64,000 nt of DNA, taken from positions 62,001 through 126,000 of the forward strand of contig WACJ01000224.1 of the NCBI GenBank assembly GCA_008973525.1. The letters are read 5' to 3'. The translations under genes and the position numbers were made by a program. The notes beneath the pieces were generated by a model. The model searched no databases. It was given only the letters and a program-made list of their open reading frames with translations, and was not told the DNA's origin. Within the stretch, counting starts at the first letter, position 1. Each line of letters opens with the position of its first letter. This DNA is from Stenopsyche tienmushanensis. Its lineage: Eukaryota > Arthropoda > Insecta > Trichoptera > Stenopsychidae. This document shows positions 1 through 11,291 of the stretch, piece by piece.

Positions 1-1124
1 ACAGTAATACAATTTTTTTTTAAATACATTTAAATGAATGTGCCATATAATTTTTTAAAAATCAATTATGTTATTTCATTAAGGTAGAATTATACTATTT
101 TTTTGCAAAGTACTATAATTGCTTCCAAACTTATTGTCTGTAGTGTTTGTGTTAAATTGATTGACCAGCAAGATTCAAACATTTTCAATACCATTACACA
201 AGGACGAGATGCGATTCACTTTAAAACAACTTTTTATTGCCCCGTTGGATACATAAACGCGTTCATTCCATGAATAGTGAAAAGAATCAATTATAATAGA
301 TTTCAATAGATGCTGGAATTAGATGCATAATGAAAGCAGGGGTGCCATGCCAGCGATGGCTGAGCCGACAAACGCACATAAACTGTGCTCTAGAGGATCT
401 ATATTGAAGGTACAATTTTCACTACATGCTGCTAAATTCTGGTCGCGTACTCAGTTTATTAGTGTTGTCTATTCCGCTTTTGGGTGAATCTTCTCCACCC
501 TTAGTCCCCCTGCACATACGCGCGTACCACCTTTTGATGGGTGCGTGTGTATAAGGACTACTGCCCTGCTCTATTTAAAATTAGGAGCAACTTGTCTCTT
601 ATTAATAATGTCAAACACAGACAAATGTAAAAATTATATTATGCATTGATAACCACTGGTCGTGATAATAATTGTTTTTTTTGTTGTTGTTTTCCTCATA
701 GCGATAAACCAGTTTTATTATATTTTAGCATGACATTTTACTCTAAAGAAACTCATATACTCCTAATACATTTTTCCAATTTTAGATTCTTCGAGCGGAA
801 TATGTTGCGTTGCTTAACTTCTTAGTCACCGCCGGTTTGATAAAACGGCACCTCCCATCGCCGCGTATTTTTAATGTGAAAATAAACGTTATTTTACTAA
901 TAAATAAATATTTTTAATATTTTTCACTCACACAATTGGTGGGTCACAATTGATCAGGATATAATTTGCATGAAAAAACGACACTTGATTTTCACTAGGG
1001 TTGTCTCACAAATATTTTAAAAGTTATATGCACGATTGTTAAATTTGATATGTTGTAATTTTATAGTCTCAAAAATACACACACATATATATTATACACA
1101 ATAAAATAAATAATAATTTTGATT
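1..1124. other. AT-rich non-coding stretch, nothing recognised
   Basis: No long reading frame and no recognisable repeat end is visible. A slightly GC-richer patch lies at about 335-560. It opens with a sequence reminiscent of an hAT terminus (CAGGGGTGCC at about 338), but I see no matching second end or 8-bp duplication, so it is not called as an element. Confidence 0.5.
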
Positions 1125-2060
1125 ATGGTATATTTTGAAGCAAGACACAAAACGCATCTCTTCCTTTTTACATCGAACATTTTATCCACATCAGTTAAGA
1201 AAATGCTGTTTTGCTCTTCTAAGCGAAAAGGTAAAGGTCTTGCATTTTCTTGTAGTTTTTGGATCGTTTGGATAATGTATTTGAATCACCTGTCGAATCA
1301 CTGCCAACTAAAAATCACCAAGTGTGATATGTTTCCCGGTTTTCTCTCCGAATGCCTAGTATACATTTAGTATGCATAAATCGACGAGATGGAACAAAAC
1401 TTTTTTGTATCATTTGATGGTTTTTCTGATAACCGATTCAGGTTTCATTCTGGAATCGCCATTTTGTTGATCTATTTTTTTGATACAATTATATTTCCTG
1501 GGTGCTTTGTGGATAGCATCGTCAGTTCTCGCCTGTCTTTCCACATTTGTGCGAGCATTTTTCTATTTTTCGTGTGACAAATTTCCGTTTCACCTTTGAC
1601 CAATCTTCTATAAAATTTAGGCATACCAATCCGATTTTTTCACACGGTTTCACACCAATCGGTTTGAAACGAATGCAGCGTTCGAAACAAAGTCGGACTG
1701 GTGTACGAATTATCCACGTATAATGGGTGATTTTTATTCAAATATGGTGTCATTAAGGTCATTTTCACTTACGCCCAATTTATAGTTTTTGTTTAGCTCC
1801 GTAGTAGTTCCAATATAAATTATGAAATCCAAAACAATTCTACTTTTGCAATCACACAAAACAAAAAACTTAATTCCAAAGCGTCTTCTTTTCGACGGAG
1901 TGTACCGTTTGAAGAGTAGTCTCCCTTTGAAGAGAAAAATACTTTCATCGATGCAAAATTTTTGGAAAGGATAAAAGTTATTTTTGAAATTACGTTAAGT
2001 TTTAAAATCAGGCTAAGCCTGTAATCGAGACGATTAATCTCCCATTTTTTTGTAATGTCT
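1125..2060 (-). pseudogene. Decayed piggyBac (PGBD4-like) transposase
   Basis: Read on the minus strand with frameshifts, this stretch aligns in order with the DDE domain of piggyBac transposases. The first catalytic block (DES followed by FKGRLLFKRY and KRRRFGIK) lies near 1880-1955. The second (YVDNSYTSPTLF) is near 1690-1725. Next come a CHTKN/LAQMWKDRRE segment near 1560 and a KWYKK-type segment followed by HLVDLCILN near 1400. A Cys-containing start of the C-terminal zinc-binding region (KRKRCVLC) is near 1140. The segment that should carry the third catalytic Asp is missing between about 1400 and 1450, and several stops and frameshifts are present, so the copy is dead. Terminal inverted repeats and TTAA duplications were not identified with confidence. 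Family assignment is from motif order that I recognise, not from a search. Confidence 0.82.
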
Positions 2061-2251
2061 GGTAATTTTACGTGTAATTTTTTTCCAATTAATCCAAAAT
2101 TATTGAAACTATTTTTTATGAAACTTAGCAAATTCCCAACACAAAGAGTGATCATAAACTATGTTTAATTTTAATTTTTTTTTGCCAGTATTCTTCCTCT
2201 TAGTGTAAAAAGTAACGTAAAAAATAACTGTAACGAGAAAATCGGCAGAAA

Positions 2252-2345
2252 AGCGGTTTTTAAATTGGGGTCCGCGAAAATATTTAAAAAAAGCCATTTA
2301 TGTATACTTGAACAAGATATTTGCGTGAAATTCTGAATAGGGGAC
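2252..2345 (+). repeat. Fragment of Buster-type hAT MITE
   Basis: It matches the start of the better-preserved element at 10869-11144: a degraded AGCGGTT terminus, then GGGGTCCGCG, then the TATACTTGAA-AAGATATTT block. The rest of the element is missing and no duplication is visible. Confidence 0.6.
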
Positions 2346-2424
2346 CCCTATTCAAAATGTGTAGAACCAATATCTCCCCCTCGCAAATTTCTTCTTCATC
2401 TTCATTTTGTTCTATTGATTGATG

Positions 2425-3095
2425 CAGTTATTTCTTTAATTATTTCCTCATCGTTCAAATTTTGGAATCCAGGATCATTTGCATCTTCTTCGTCGCATAC
2501 AGCACATACAAAAATTGTGCTATTGCTTCCGAAATGTCTCCTATATTAGGTTCTACCGCGTTACTGAAACTTACTAATGATATTTTCAAAAATTTGTTTT
2601 CAAGGATTTTTTCAACGTTGAAACATCTAAAGAATTCAAACTATCTGTTGCGATGTAGCGACAATATTTTAAACTAATTTTCTCGTAGAAGCTGATAATT
2701 GTTTCTTTATTATTTTTGTCTACTAGTAATAATCATCGAAGCATTTGATTTCTATGTAAATGTTTGAATGTTTCCATTACACCCTGATCAATCGGTTGTA
2801 TTATCGATGTTACATTTGATGGAAGAAATTTTACCGTAAACATTTCATCGATCTGGTTTAAACTTTCTATAGATGGGTGAGAAGGTGCATAGTCTAGTAA
2901 CAATAATGTTTTCACTCTTTTATCTATGAAGTTTTTATAATTTTTCACTTCTGGTATGGACTGTTTTTTCATATCATCGTTCAAGAACTTCACCATTCAT
3001 CCAGGCTTTTTTCTGATGATCATGATTCAACTTGAATATTTTTGATATTTTTAAAGCATCTGGGGTTCATTGTATGGTGCATTGGGTGTGTAGTA
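2425..3095 (-). pseudogene. Tigger/pogo (Jerky-like) transposase fragment
   Basis: Minus-strand translation gives the hallmark DDE_1-type core: LLLDYAPSHPSIESLN, then VKFLPSNVTSIIQPIDQGV and METFKHLHR, covering the second Asp and the region before the third acidic residue. The first 87 residues are still open between 2733 and 2996. Upstream on the minus strand (3000-3090) the reading continues as a recognisable HDHQKKAWMN-type segment. Downstream (2430-2730) the C-terminal part is present but full of stops. In intact families this enzyme cuts and pastes at TA dinucleotides. It belongs to the same subfamily as the elements at 3700-4179 and 36798-38109, with which it shares long stretches. No inverted terminal repeat remains on this fragment. 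Confidence 0.85.
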
Positions 3096-3159
3096 ATAAT
3101 AAAAATTCTTTAAAAAAATAGTTTTACATGAGTACATTAATACGTCTGAAAGTCTAACA

Positions 3160-3425
3160 ATTCATATATTAAAGTCTTAGTTTTAAGCTATAGATATAGA
3201 ATTTATTAAGTACGGACAGTAGACTGATCGATCTATAGTTTTCGGGATGGATATTTTTTTTACTGATTTTGGAATCGGAATTACCTTTGTAAAATTTCCA
3301 TAAAGTGGGATAATAACCGATTTGCGAAGTTTTTGATGATCGTATTATCAATTTCGTCGAACCTGTGGATTTTTTGTTTTTAATCTCTCTTTTTTCTTAA
3401 TAAGAGTTTCTAAAGGAGTCATTAT
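3160..3425 (-). pseudogene. Non-LTR retrotransposon reverse-transcriptase fragment
   Basis: Minus-strand translation contains NIHPENYRSISLLSVLNK, a close match to the conserved PENYRPISLL block of jockey/CR1-type reverse transcriptases. It is preceded by a LKNKKSTG segment and, one frame over, FDEIDNTIIKNF, as expected just N-terminal to it. At least one frameshift separates these parts and neither the YADD catalytic box nor an endonuclease is present, so this is a short dead internal piece. It lies between two oppositely oriented Tigger fragments. The exact LINE clade cannot be decided from so short a piece. Confidence 0.75.
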
Positions 3426-3699
3426 TTTAGTAATTGTTAAGGATTAAAGATTATTTGAAAAGAATTATTTAAATGATTTCGAAATCGTCTGCTTTGTGCT
3501 GTTGTCGCTTAAGTGCTGGGAATCCTGGTGATTAGTCGCTAAGTTTTGAATAATTTGTTTACCTTATCAATGCTATCGTCGACTATTCGGAGATCCGCAC
3601 ATAAAGAGGGAAAATCCATCGCCTTTTGATCGATTTGACGAACATCGGGTGTAAAATATCATACTTTTTGTGTACAACAAAAATTAGATCACTAGTCTA

Positions 3700-4179
3700 A
3701 TACGCAATCAATTGTATACGAGTGTTTAAATTACAATGCAAACGATCTTTGATTTCAAATTTTGAATGATGAGGATATAATTGAAGAAATGTCTGCCTCA
3801 GAAAAACAAGATGCAGAAGGCCAAGAATATATTAGCGAGAGAGGAGATATTTGTCCTACACATTCTGAAGCTTTTCAGTGTTAAGATATCGCCATGAGTT
3901 GGCTTGAGAAGCAAGAAGAATGTACATCAGGACATCTTATATCTTAAGAATATATGCGATTTGGCAGCTTCTAAAAAAAGAGCGAGCTTTAATCGATACT
4001 TGATTTTTTTATTAAAAATTAATTTATAATATGTTTATGTGTTTGTAAATCTAGACGAATAAAAATTATTCAATTTCCCTGTTATTCCCTGTCAGTTATA
4101 ATTTTTTTCGATTATCCGGATTTTTCGGTATCCGGACTACTTTCATCCCCAATTAGTCCAGATAATCGAGGTTCAACTG
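3700..4179 (+). mobile_element. 3' end of a Tigger/Jerky-like element
   Basis: The right end carries the family's terminal repeat. Read from the complementary strand it starts CAGTTGAACCTCGATTATC, and it abuts a TA dinucleotide at 4180-4181, the expected duplication for Tc1/mariner-pogo elements. The body (3715-4010) matches the C-terminal coding region of the element at 36798-38109, including the segment around 3740 and ATGAGTTGGCTTGAGAAGC near 3895. Orientation is opposite to the 2425-3095 fragment although both contain the same internal stretch, so they are remains of two copies. Confidence 0.8.
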
Positions 4180-4181
4180 TA

Positions 4182-5285
4182 GCTAAAATGTGTCAATTAA
4201 TGTGTTTGCGGAATGTATTCATATTCGGGATACTTCATTCATATTCAGATAATGGGTCTTTTGCAAACATTATATTATTTTTGATGGTATTTTTGACTAT
4301 GTAATATTTTTTTATATTCTTATACCAATAACGACGAAGAAACTATTGTCTTCAATAGAAATATCAAAACACTATTAGCAGCTATAAAATTTAAATATAA
4401 TTGACAATTGGACTTTTTACATTTTTATTGTATGCGATGCCAATCCAATTAAAAAACATATTCTTTGGACTTTCAGACGGAGCAAAAAAAGACGAGACGG
4501 CCTAACAAAATTTTATGATAAAATATTTATACAATATCATTTAATTTGGTATATATTTTTCTAGATATTTCAGACCCATTAGAACTTTAATATAATAAAT
4601 GCTACCGAGTTTATATTCACCAAAAGCACATATTTCAGGGGAACTGATTTTTTCATTTAATTCCAACGATTCTCCAAGTGGCCCGGGGTCTAACCCCCCC
4701 CCCCCTCCATTCAAAAATACGAGCGCCTTCCCAAATTTGTGGCCTTCGCGCATATATATTGCACTGAAGATATGCAGGATCACGTGGTGTCACATTTCTT
4801 CGGTTGTCCTGGATGGGCTTCCTCGGCGCTTCCGCCATGACATTTCTTGTGGTCATTAATTCCGCCCGGGGCGACTGCCAGCATACCAAAAGTAATTGCG
4901 GATCCGAACCCTGTGTCGTTTAGTGCGCGAGGTGTGCGTATGTTTCGGGACACATTTTGTATGACTCGCTTTACGACTTTCGTCTTAATGCAGCGGCCGT
5001 AACCCGGCGAATGTAATTACGAAGCGATGATTGTAGTAAAATTCCGGAATTACGCGCGGCGAATCAAAATGTTGGGGGTGAGGGCTTAGACCCTGGACCT
5101 CGACCTGACTTGCATTATTCTCAAATATTCGCATTATACCCATTTTAGTGCCATTTCCACATTGTTGACAAATCATAATCTGATATATATATATTGTATA
5201 TAAATACAAACATAAATCCACTGGAAAGCTAAAAGTCGTTGCGCATTCTCATATAGTCTGTATGATCGATCGTATCGTTTGTTCG
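4182..5285. other. Non-coding stretch with a poly-C run
   Basis: No gene is recognised. A run of 13 C sits near 4695-4710, and 4780-5100 is moderately GC-rich. Short overlapping open frames on both strands here have no recognisable domain and look like chance. Confidence 0.45.
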
Positions 5286-5446
5286 ATTTTAACACTAAGC
5301 CTACCGATACTTCATGTATACCTATTCCTACCACAGCGGGTGAATATATGATGAATGTATGTAACCCCTTCCAGTGAATGGATATTGAAGAGGCCCATAG
5401 TTCTGTAGTGGACTGTTAGTGGCTGCACTATGATGATGATGATGAT
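5286..5446 (+). mobile_element. RTE-like retrotransposon 3' end (copy 1)
   Basis: It shares with 37290-37653 the block ATGGATATTGAAGAGGCCC, then ATAGTTCTGTAGTGGACTG and GTGGCTGCACTATGATGATG, and ends in repeated TGA units. Short tails of TGA repeats after a GTGGACTG-type motif are typical of RTE-clade 3' ends or SINEs that borrow them. Nothing of the reverse transcriptase remains. The 5' boundary is approximate. Confidence 0.65.
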
Positions 5447-5779
5447 ATAGCGAAAAATATATCATTTAGCAGAATTTGGTACAAGAATAAAAAAAATTGT
5501 CAAATAACGATTCATTTTTTAAAAATTTATTAAATTAATTTTTTTTTTGCTTTTTTTGCCATTTGTAAAAAAAAGATAATATGAAATGCTTGTAATTTGT
5601 GTACTCTAAACAGTAACATAAAAATGGCAATCTAATCTGTCGTTAAATAGCCCCTTATAAATACGTTATCCGACGTACACCGCCAGACAGTGGAAAACGT
5701 ATTAATACGTGGCCCGCAAACAATGTGTTAAAAACATATGATTGTGAGCTCATTGAAACATACATTTTGATCGTTTTAA

Positions 5780-6060
5780 CCCTTTGCGTAATGAGCTAAT
5801 TTAAAATCATCATAAACTTAGATCCTCAGATGTCCGCCACTTATCATCCGTACATATCCACTTATTTGCCAGGACCGTCGCAGCGTGTATGAAGCTTGTA
5901 CATAAATAAATAAACACCGTCGACAGCACACAATATTCGGTAATTTCTTCAAGCAACCATAAACAGTACACTTAAAATCGATTCATTACATCATTATTAG
6001 TCGATACAATTTGGTTAACGATCTATACAATCGTACGATTTTAATTGTCTCTGTCTGCTG
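5780..6060 (+). mobile_element. Family A piggyBac-like MITE, short form (copy A1)
   Basis: It begins directly after TTAA (5776-5779) with CCCTTTGCGTAATGAGC, the family's left terminus. It continues through the shared blocks TCATCATAAACTTAGAT, CCACTTATCATCCGTAC and ATATTCGGTAATTTC. It lacks the internal TTAA-flanked insert (element B) found in copies A2-A4. The right end is truncated within the GTACGAT block, so no second TTAA is seen. Confidence 0.8.
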
Positions 6061-6740
6061 ATGCTTTTAAAAGTTGCGATTTTTGACATTTGGACCATAA
6101 AAATGCTATGTATTGGCCTTTTTTGTCAATATAAGATTATATTCTCAAACATGAACCAGATTAATGGTACATACAGCTATATGGGACTGTCAAAACATTT
6201 TGATTATCGATATCAACCTTTATTTTGAGCTGTTGAATGGGGTGATTTGTATTTGCTAATTCATATACATATATTAAAGTAGTTAGTCTGATTTCCTTGA
6301 TCTAAAAATGTTAATAATTTCAGGTGTACGACAAATTAAAAGATAACGACTTATTTTTACATATCTTATAAATCTTATTAAGTCAAATTTTAATATTTTT
6401 TCGATGGGTCGAATTGGGGAGAGGGAGAATTTTTAATCATTTGCGAAAATTGATGTGAAGCTCCGATTTTTTTTTAAAACCGTGCCTATGTTGACCGTCG
6501 ATCTCATTGCTGATCCGTATTTCTTGTAATTCCACAGAGAATAATACGACAGAATAAGAGTGCGCAGCGGCAAACTAACACAACCCTTCGAGCTAAGAGC
6601 TACGATCAGAGTTAAGCCCTCTATTTTATGCAATTTCAGATTCCATCAGATATCTACGACGGACGTCTACATCAGAAACAGAGGCTGAGTTATAGGTAAA
6701 TAGAATATTCACGCGCACACCGGAATCTTCCTACGCACAT

Positions 6741-6885
6741 AAGAGGGGGCCGGGGGCACTGGCCCCCTCGAATCCACCACGGCCCCGCTGTGGCCCCCCC
6801 AGTGGCCCTCGGCGGTCTCTGCGTCTCCATCGGCCCCCGATGGCCCCCGACCCACCCTCGATGGCCCCCTTTAAAGCCACTGGCG
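6741..6885. repeat. GC-rich degenerate GGCCCCC repeat
   Basis: This is an abrupt island of very high GC in AT-rich surroundings. It contains many imperfectly spaced copies of TGGCCCCC / ATCGGCCCCCGATGG, several of them palindromic. It looks like a degenerate minisatellite or the GC-rich end of an unidentified mobile element. No coding potential is recognised. Confidence 0.5.
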
Positions 6886-7292
6886 AGTACGGCAGGAGAA
6901 AGTGACGTGTGTGTAGAGGGAGACGTGGAGAATGCTGCGAGCGGCTAGTTATCCCTATGTTGTATTCTTCGTACGGTCACTCTGCATCGCAAAGACACTC
7001 TTCGGACCCCTCATCGATTTATATTTACTGTAGAGCCTCCGAGGAAATGTACCAAACTCCTGCTAAAATGATTTTTAACCGTTTGAATCACCTGTGAACT
7101 AAATCTAAGCCACGACTCAAGATATATTTAAGTTTAAATACCTACTTAAATTTGGAATATATACATATAAAACTTCATATTTAAAGCAAGATAATCTTTG
7201 GTGAATCTGAAATTATAACTTAGCTTAAAAATTTGAGTTTATCTGTAAATTATATGAGTCAAATTTTAAAGAATGATTTTGATCATATTTAA

Positions 7293-8001
7293 CCTTAAAG
7301 TTGATTTGAAATCGTCATAGTTTTAGATGCTATATTTGCTTGTACGTATTTATCATCCATATAAATTTAATTATTTCTCAGGACCGCAGCGGCACGTATG
7401 AAGCTTATATTTAACACTCTCGTCGCGCAATGTGAATCACTGTTGTTTCGGCGGGCACAAATTCGATAACACGAGCGTAAATAGAAAGAATAGCGATGCA
7501 ATATTAAATCGCACGAAATAAATACGGACGGCATGTCGCGTATCTTCTTTTGGGTATTGTTTTATCTTAGATCGAAAGGCTTGACTCTGTCATTGGTCAA
7601 ATTAAAAAAAGAAAGTAAAGATAAACAAGTGCGAATAGTCAGCCAGTTGTCATCTGAAAAACATTATAGAAAAACGTTCGTAAAGTTAACATTTACAAGT
7701 TGTTATAGAAATACGTAACTATGAGACACTGGATTCGCTTTTTGCAGATTCGCAGATGCGCATATCTGGAGGACGCAGCGACGAACGAGTTAAATAAATA
7801 AACACTGTTGATAGCACAAAATATTCGGTCATTTCTTCAAATAAACATAAAGAATACACTTGAAATCGATCGTTATTAGTCGATAAGTTTGGGTTAACAA
7901 TCTTTATAATCAAAGGGCGCTTTCCGTTTCTATCGTACAAGAGTACTCTTTCTGAATCACTGGAATTCGCTCGCAAATACGCGATTCATCCACCATACAG
8001 T
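7293..8001 (+). mobile_element. Family A piggyBac-like MITE carrying element B (copy A2)
   Basis: It is flanked by TTAA at 7289-7292 and 8002-8005. The interior follows the family order and holds a nested element B at 7415-7789. The right end is of the subtype that finishes CGCTCGCAAATACGCGATT...CATAC, shared with copy A3 but different from copies A4-A6. No transposase sequence is present, so it is non-autonomous. Confidence 0.82.
7415..7789 (+). mobile_element. Element B nested in A2
   Basis: It is bounded by TTAA on both sides (7411-7414 and 7790-7793). Its ends are imperfect inverted repeats: CACTCTCGTCGC on the left and, read from the right on the other strand, CTCGTTCGTCGC. Copies A1, A5 and A6 lack this block and run straight from the AAGCTT region to ATAAATAAACAC, so they act as empty sites. 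No coding sequence is seen. Confidence 0.75.
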
Positions 8002-8005
8002 TTAA

Positions 8006-9927
8006 TATAAAGCTGTTTTTATTTAAATCTATTTCAATATATGAATTAAGTATTTTTATTGATGAAGTGTAAAATTCAATGAACAATCAAGTCAAAGGAG
8101 AATAGCTTTTGATTGTGTGGCATTTCAGCGAAATGAGTTCAATTGTACTTAAGAATAACAAGTAGATTTTATGTCAGCTAATTCTTTTATATCAAGAAAT
8201 GTTTGGCTTAAGCCCAAGATTTTTTGCTTGAAACTACACTCGTTTGTATGCAGTTTAAACTAGGTCAATGAAGGGCTCTCAGGAAAATTGCATACTGGCG
8301 TGAAAAATGAATCGAGCTTACAAATGCAAAACCTACGATTTCTGATCAATAAATATATTTTACAACTTGAATAAATTATTGTGGATGATTACATAGAATG
8401 ATCATTGAATAAATTTAAATGGATCAAGTCAGAGAATTGATTGATTTTTATATTTATATAAAAAAATAGACAAGAACGCGTCCTTATAATAAAGTAGAGG
8501 ACGTGTCCAAATTGCGAACCGTGCGTCGTTACCGACTGCGTGTCCTCTTTGCAAGTGCTCACACTTCCGCGTCTACTTGCTATCCCGAAATAATATTAAT
8601 TTATTTATGTGAAATATTAAAATATTAAATAATTTCAACCCCCATAAATGCAAGATCGTATGTATGCACTGTCGTCGCGCAAATGATCGACCTCATCGAT
8701 TCGCGCGCGGACATGCAAATTTACTCGATGAAAAATAATATCTGACCAATGCATTGTGTATAATAAAATTGTACTTTTTTAAGCATCGGAGAAAGGGATA
8801 CATGCTTCATGAATAGTAATATTCACGGCCTCAAAAAAGGTGCTTGTTTTGATGAGGACTAGGGGTGGGTCTTCCCCTTCTATTTTCCAAATTATTTAGC
8901 GGCACATTTGTGATCTGTGTATATTGAACGTAATAAACTATTTATCTAGGGGTTATTTCGATGAAATGCTATTTTAAAATTCGACCCTTCAAACTCTGTA
9001 TTTCTCTGCGTAATAAATAACAAAGCAATATCGTGTAATAAACAATACATAAAAACGGTCTTATAGAAAACAATAAATTAAAATAAAGCTCATTATGAAT
9101 ATTAATTTATGCGTCGATCTTCTTGTGACTATTGCGTTGTTATTTTTCGGTCAAATTTTCGGATCGTACTTTTTAAAATATTTTAGCAACATTTAATATA
9201 AAATTGTTACTATAATTTTAGTACAAATTCCATTTCTCAGATCTATTGAATCGCTTTATTTCTCTCAGTATTATTCAGCTGGACGACTGGCACGTGTAAA
9301 CTTGCTCTCATATACTATGCACAGTCAGCTCAATCTATTGCGGGACAAATAGTGCACTTTACCTTATTTTTAATTCGATTTTCCATAAAACAATCACAAA
9401 AAATAGCATACTCATCACAATAAGAACATCAAAAAATCATACAATACTCATCAATATTTATTTCAATTATAATAAGAATAAAATCGATTGTATTCAATAT
9501 ACAATCTGAAAAAATATCTAAGCATACTTTTGTTGAATTCTCCAAATATAGACCCCTTAATTTTTTTTAACCGATAGATCGTGTTACACATCGATAGATT
9601 GATTGTGTTTAAATTTAAATTTCAATATTATAAAGACAATAAATCAAATGCACTCAATCAAATTTTCAATTTATAGATAATTGGTATAGGTCCTAAATGA
9701 ATTTGGGACCCGGGTTTTTGGTTCTATATAATCGCATACATAATGTAATGCTGAATGAAGTATATGCTGTTAACGTTGTCGATGTTATATCATAAAAATA
9801 TGGAGATTTCTCATTGTTTTTCACATGTCATTGAACTATGATCTGAGAATTTGTAGGTGAACTGCAATTTTTATGGATATTAAAAAATATGCATACTTAG
9901 ACTCTCCAAATTATCTTGGAAGCAGGA
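8006..9927. other. AT-rich non-coding stretch, nothing recognised
   Basis: There is no long reading frame and no repeat boundary that I can support. A GC-richer patch around 8475-8585 contains partly self-complementary GAGGACGTGTCC/GTGTCCTC segments but no clear element ends. Confidence 0.4.
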
Positions 9928-10242
9928 TGAAAAAGGTACCAAAGAGCCGCATACAGTCAACCCTTCTATAGCGTTAAAAAACGTCGTAAACAAAGTATAC
10001 GCTATAGAAAAGTTGTCTTAATTTTTTCTTTAGAGATTTACCGAGAGAGCGCAAAGCTAGCATGATTTTTTCACTATATGTCCATTGTCTAATAAGGAAC
10101 TCGGCTTCTGATTTTGGCCCTGAAGCTTAGAGGCTCTATCTCATGAACTCATAAATTATAAGTCTATTTGAAATGAGGTAGAATTGGAGTTCATGTCCGA
10201 AGAGCCGCATGCGGCTCGCGAGCTGCTCATGCCTACCCCTTG
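9928..10242 (+). mobile_element. Probable hAT-like MITE
   Basis: The right end reads, on the complementary strand, CAAGGGGTAGGCATGAGC followed by GAGCCGCATGCGGCTC, resembling the terminus of the element at 40065-40273. The left end shows a corroded counterpart (AAAAGGTACC then AGAGCCGCAT). The interior contains a second repeat-like start (CAGTCAACCCTTCTATAGCG). No clean 8-bp duplication can be assigned, so boundaries are approximate. Confidence 0.5.
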
Positions 10243-10634
10243 TATAGTGGTTGAGATCTTAAATTTGTATTACAAAGGTCGGACTTCAAGCCCAAATTAT
10301 TCATATATCCGATCTCTCAATTCAGGCTAAGACTGAATTCATGAATTTGATAGATGAAATATTGAGGCGATAAATGAAATCGATCGCTTATGAGTGATTG
10401 AATTTGCAAGAGTTATTAAAATATAACTTAAGGAAAGTTTCTACCTTGTTGGTTAAAAAAAACCAAACATTATTTTCTTTTCGTGTATCGGAAAGAACCA
10501 ATGTTTAAGAATACATTCAGTAAATTATATACGATGTAAATGAAATTCGCAAAGCTGAGAAGAGAAACTTTAAACGCGTTTTTCTCGAAAATACTTTTTC
10601 CAATCTCATGGACGTATTTCTACACGCCCTAGAT

Positions 10635-10839
10635 CAGTGCTTCCTAACCTTTTCATTATAGTTACCCCTATGGCCTATCAGGGAAACTGATTTTACCCCT
10701 CTTTAAAATTTGTGCTCACTCAGATGGCGCTGATCTGCCATTTTATTATCTACATACCAAAAATTACCCGCATGATTACCCCCACAGAACACCTGTTTTA
10801 CCCCTGCAGGGGTAATTCCCCCTAGGTTAGGAACCACTG
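10635..10839 (-). mobile_element. Buster-type hAT MITE, deletion derivative
   Basis: The terminal inverted repeats are CAGTGCTTCCTAACCT and CAGTGGTTCCTAACCT. The flanking 8 bp are CCCTAGAT (10627-10634) and CTCTAGAT (10840-10847), matching at 7 of 8 with TA in the centre. Its left 70 bp are the reverse complement of the right end of the larger element at 55590-56794, so it is a small non-autonomous relative inserted in the opposite orientation. Confidence 0.9.
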
Positions 10840-10868
10840 CTCTAGATGAATTTTTTGATCGTATAGAC

Positions 10869-11144
10869 CAGCGGTTCTTAAACTGGGGTCCGCGGACCCC
10901 CGGGGGTCCATGAAGACATTACTGGGGGTCCGCGAGAACATTAACAAAAAAATTATCTATACTTGAAAAAGATATTTTCGTCGAATTATTTACAGAAAAC
11001 GATCAATTTTGACCAAAAAATGTTTGTTTTTTGAAAAAATTAAGTCACAAGGGGTCCGCGAAAAAAAATTGCTGAAGAGGGTGTCCGCGAAAGAAATTTT
11101 GCTCAAGAGGGGGTCCGCAGACTACACGAGTTTAAGAAGCGCTG
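10869..11144 (+). mobile_element. Buster-type hAT MITE with perfect duplication
   Basis: It runs from CAGCGGTTCTTAAACT to the inverted counterpart TTTAAGAAGCGCTG. The 8-bp target duplication GTATAGAC is perfect (10861-10868 and 11145-11152). The interior carries repeated GGGGTCCGCG blocks. The same family occurs at 11292-11565 (inverted), 46970-47296, and as fragments at 2252-2345 and 48601-48648. There is no coding capacity. Confidence 0.92.
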
Positions 11145-11291
11145 GTATAGACTACAATTATCGAAAAACATTCAAAAGTTTTTTTTTGAATGAACAAAAA
11201 ACTACAAAAAATTGGTCAAAACACACATTTTTCTTCAATCAGTCACAATTTTTTTAATTTTTTAATATTTCTCCATAATTATAGTCTATAC

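Noticed and set aside
338..560. Possible hAT MITE starting CAGGGGTGCC
   Set aside because: No inverted partner end and no 8-bp duplication could be found.
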